DNA from: Bacteroidales bacterium UBA1195
GTDB lineage: Bacteria; Bacteroidota; Bacteroidia; Bacteroidales; WCHB1-69
Length of the DNA: 60,050 nucleotides
Assembly (NCBI GenBank): GCA_002309855.1
Contig: DBYD01000053.1
Coordinates: 16,805 to 76,854, forward strand
Direction of reading: 5' to 3'
Below, piece by piece: positions 58,022-60,050 of this stretch (position 1 is the stretch's first letter; each line of letters starts with the position of its first letter). The notes below the pieces were generated by a model that was given only the letters and a program-made list of their open reading frames with translations, had not been told where the DNA came from and did no database searches. Both the position numbers and the translations under genes were made by a program.

Positions 58022-60043
58022 CTATTGTTTCTCTTTCTTTCTTTTCTTTAATTCCTTATTGTATCCTGTACCAATCCAATATTCAAACATTTCTGATTTT
58101 GACGTAAAGTAAGCGCCATTCTTTTCCCATTCTTGCTCTAACATCTCGTTGTTTTTGAACACTGCATCTATCGCTTCAGCATAAAAATAGCTGTTCCGGT
58201 GTATATCAATGCTTTTTAATATTTTTCTAATTTGTGCATCATCATCGTACAAAGTTGCTTTTTTCAGGTTTAATTGTGGTCGTGCAGCAAGGTAGTTGCT
58301 TAATTCCATGATTTTTAGAAACATTCTTTCCCTGTTGGCAATCTCCTTTTTAAAGTCATCAATTGGAAGATTGTATGCCTTATCAAACTCTTCGCGGGAG
58401 TGAAACAGATTATTTAACTGTTGGTAGGCACCTTCACGGCAATCACATTCCGGCAGAGTGCCATCAAAAAAAGCCATATCAAAGGAAAGTCTGGTTGAGA
58501 AGAAGCAATGACATTCTTTGTAGGCGCTATCTGCACGCTGCTTTTGTTCAGGATGTTGTGAGTAATAGATCTCCATAAAATCCTGCGGATATTTCTTTCT
58601 GGTTTCCCTGTAAACCTCCTCTTCAACTTGTTCCACCATTCCAAGTATTTCAGCATGCTTTGTTTGCAGAGCCTTTTCCAGTTCCTCTTCTTTGCCAAAC
58701 AAATTTATGGGCAGATCGTCAGTGATTGTCCGTTGCTGAAGGTTATATGGATAGGCCAGTAAACGAGCATTGGCCGTTTCCGTCAGCTTGTGCAGTTTGT
58801 CGTTGTATTTTGAAAATATTATAGAATCGTTTGTATATCTGGTTGCAATTTCTGCCTTTTTGGATTGAACAGTGTCTAACAGCCAATTCAGTGTTTCTGA
58901 CAACTTCTGGTTTTTTCCATTCAAACTGTCGGGTAGAGATAGGGCAATCCGGTTCTCAATAGTGTCATATGGCAGTTGTTTCAAATATCTATGGTAGTCT
59001 TCAATGGCCGATTGTAGGATGCTGTCTGCCTGTTGAAAAATGGAATCGTTTATTCTTTTCTGCTCCTGCTCAGCTTTAATTTTTTGCAGTCTGGCCTCCT
59101 CTTCGGCTATTAGTTTGGCTGTTTCAGGGTTCTGATAAAACTTCTGCTTGGTGTAATTGTAGTAACTTCCTTTCAGATAAGGATTTTCTATCCCCAAATC
59201 GTCAAAATATATTATAATATCCTCAATCTCATTAGTGTCAATGTTTTCCAAAACATTGATGACATACTTTGGTGCACCCCATGGGTTTAAACGTTTTATG
59301 CTGTCTTCTATTGCAATATAGTGTAGTTGATTTTCTTGTAATTCAATCCCGTAATTATAACCGTATTGAGAATAATAAGGAGCATCCGACCAATGAGGAT
59401 ATTCATTTAGAGAACTATAATAGGAATTATAATCATTTTTCCATCTAAGTTCTGACAATACCTTTAAAGAATCTATTTCATAATTATAGAAAATAATATG
59501 CATAGGAATAGGGTAATGGTGATAAAAACGAAAATTTGAAGGTTCGAATGGAGTATAAAAACAACCACCAAAAAAATTATGATTTGAAAAAGATGCATGT
59601 GGATTTAACATTTTTGATTTGAACCCTTTTGCTTTTGAAATAGGTATATTCAATTTATAAGAGTAATCAAATAAATAAAGTATTGTATCAAGAGTGCTAC
59701 TCGCCAATCCCCATTTCATTGGAAAACGCGCATCATAATAATAATAATTCTCAAGATATGCATTAAATCCAAATGAAATATCAATGGAAAAAGCTTCTTC
59801 GTCAGGATTATATTCAGATAAACGGATAATATAAGGATTCTTGATTATTGCACTTAACCTTTTGTTGCAATAATATGCAAATAATTCTGAGGATTTTTTC
59901 TTGAGTCTTAAATTCCAGTCTTCTGTTTTTTCAAATTCCCCTTTTTCTTGCCATTTGAATAGGGGAAATCCTATGAAATTTAAGATACTTTCGTTATAAA
60001 CACCTTCTTCTAATCTTTCAATTATTGAATCTACTTTAAAAAG
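58022..60043 (-). CDS. Large protein of unknown function; reading frame open to an R1 element, no standard start
   Basis: The ATG at 59719 would give 565 aa, but the same frame stays open upstream to 60043, where it meets an in-frame TAA inside R1 copy F. These 108 extra codons look like protein (GFPLFKWQEKGEFEKTEDWN; FAYYCNKRLSAIIKNPYII). They contain no ATG, GTG or TTG. The body is AT-rich with many charged helices (LIAEEEARLQKIKAEQEQKR; KAEIATRYTNDSIIFSKYND). Either the 5' part of the gene was lost when R1 arrived, or translation starts at a rare codon (ATT/ATA just after R1). No family recognised. Confidence 0.6.
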   Translation of the reverse strand, partial: LFKVDSIIERLEEGVYNESILNFIGFPLFKWQEKGEFEKTEDWNLRLKKKSSELFAYYCNKRLSAIIKNPYIIRLSEYNPDEEAFSIDISFGFNAYLENYYYYDARFPMKWGLASSTLDTILYLFDYSYKLNIPISKAKGFKSKMLNPHASFSNHNFFGGCFYTPFEPSNFRFYHHYPIPMHIIFYNYEIDSLKVLSELRWKNDYNSYYSSLNEYPHWSDAPYYSQYGYNYGIELQENQLHYIAIEDSIKRLNPWGAPKYVINVLENIDTNEIEDIIIYFDDLGIENPYLKGSYYNYTKQKFYQNPETAKLIAEEEARLQKIKAEQEQKRINDSIFQQADSILQSAIEDYHRYLKQLPYDTIENRIALSLPDSLNGKNQKLSETLNWLLDTVQSKKAEIATRYTNDSIIFSKYNDKLHKLTETANARLLAYPYNLQQRTITDDLPINLFGKEEELEKALQTKHAEILGMVEQVEEEVYRETRKKYPQDFMEIYYSQHPEQKQRADSAYKECHCFFSTRLSFDMAFFDGTLPECDCREGAYQQLNNLFHSREEFDKAYNLPIDDFKKEIANRERMFLKIMELSNYLAARPQLNLKKATLYDDDAQIRKILKSIDIHRNSYFYAEAIDAVFKNNEMLEQEWEKNGAYFTSKSEMFEYWIGTGYNKELKKRKKEKQ

Positions 60044-60050
60044 TTAATAC
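60030..60050 (-). promoter_or_regulatory. R1 leader element, partial copy F (cut by window edge)
   Basis: Minus strand GTATTAACTTTTTAAAGTAGA, the start-proximal core of R1 with one change (GTGGA to GTAGA). The rest lies beyond the window. Confidence 0.7.

Overview
The window looks like chromosome from an anaerobic member of the Bacteroidales (phylum Bacteroidota). The evidence is many lipoprotein signal peptides, GldI-like FKBP lipoproteins, Big2 lipoproteins with a 'FSPGNLQY' domain, a DUF4954-type hexapeptide protein, secreted GH2 and GH106 enzymes, an indolepyruvate:ferredoxin oxidoreductase pair, and repeated -7 boxes of the Bacteroidetes form TAnnTTTG upstream of genes. No rRNA, tRNA, CRISPR array, integrase or transposase was recognised.

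Layout. (1) 1-5.3 kb: a leftward type I restriction-modification locus: a GIY-YIG/T5orf172 protein, hsdM, hsdS, then an SMC/ABC-like ATPase cut by the window edge; hsdR is not in the window. (2) 5.6-24.6 kb: ordinary chromosome: a small membrane protein, a GltS-like carrier, an outer-membrane barrel, a stand-alone TonB domain, a secreted GH2 beta-mannosidase, a GH106 rhamnosidase, uronate isomerase with a hexuronate MFS carrier, a WG-repeat protein, an NrnA-like phosphoesterase, three FKBP lipoproteins and two tandem Big2 lipoproteins. The GH, UxaC and ExuT genes together suggest use of mannose-, rhamnose- and uronate-containing glycans. (3) 24.7-29.7 kb: topB, iorB-iorA, adk. (4) 29.7-41.7 kb: an accessory mosaic. 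It holds a HindVP-like type II R-M pair directly upstream of adk, a GNAT gene whose 3' end is duplicated on both sides of a 3.97-kb block, a DUF1016/YhcG pseudogene, an AlbA-type ATP-binding protein, two AAA_14/DUF4143 ATPases around a LytTR regulator, and a small GIY-YIG nuclease flanked by REP-like palindromes. (5) 41.8-56.2 kb: ordinary chromosome: panC-panD, thioredoxin, tsaB, an M23 peptidase, a DUF4954 protein and a very large NtrY-like histidine kinase. (6) 56.3-60.05 kb: a Bro-N-like protein and two accessory genes, the last running into the window edge.

The most unusual content is non-coding. A roughly 60-bp element (R1), with a hairpin whose stem is kept while its loop varies, lies 7-16 nt upstream of the start codons of unrelated accessory genes: three full copies, one diverged copy at 41590, and short forms at 35152 and 60030. 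REP-like 74-bp units with 11-bp terminal inverted repeats and complementary hairpin loops bracket the GIY-YIG nuclease gene and supply its last codons. Four palindromes at an exact 33-bp spacing sit upstream of one DUF4143 ATPase. A 58-bp direct repeat of a protein gene's 3' end frames the 3.97-kb block. Together they suggest a region built by repeated insertion and shuffling of small gene units. Homology and function calls are from reading the sequence only; no database search was run.
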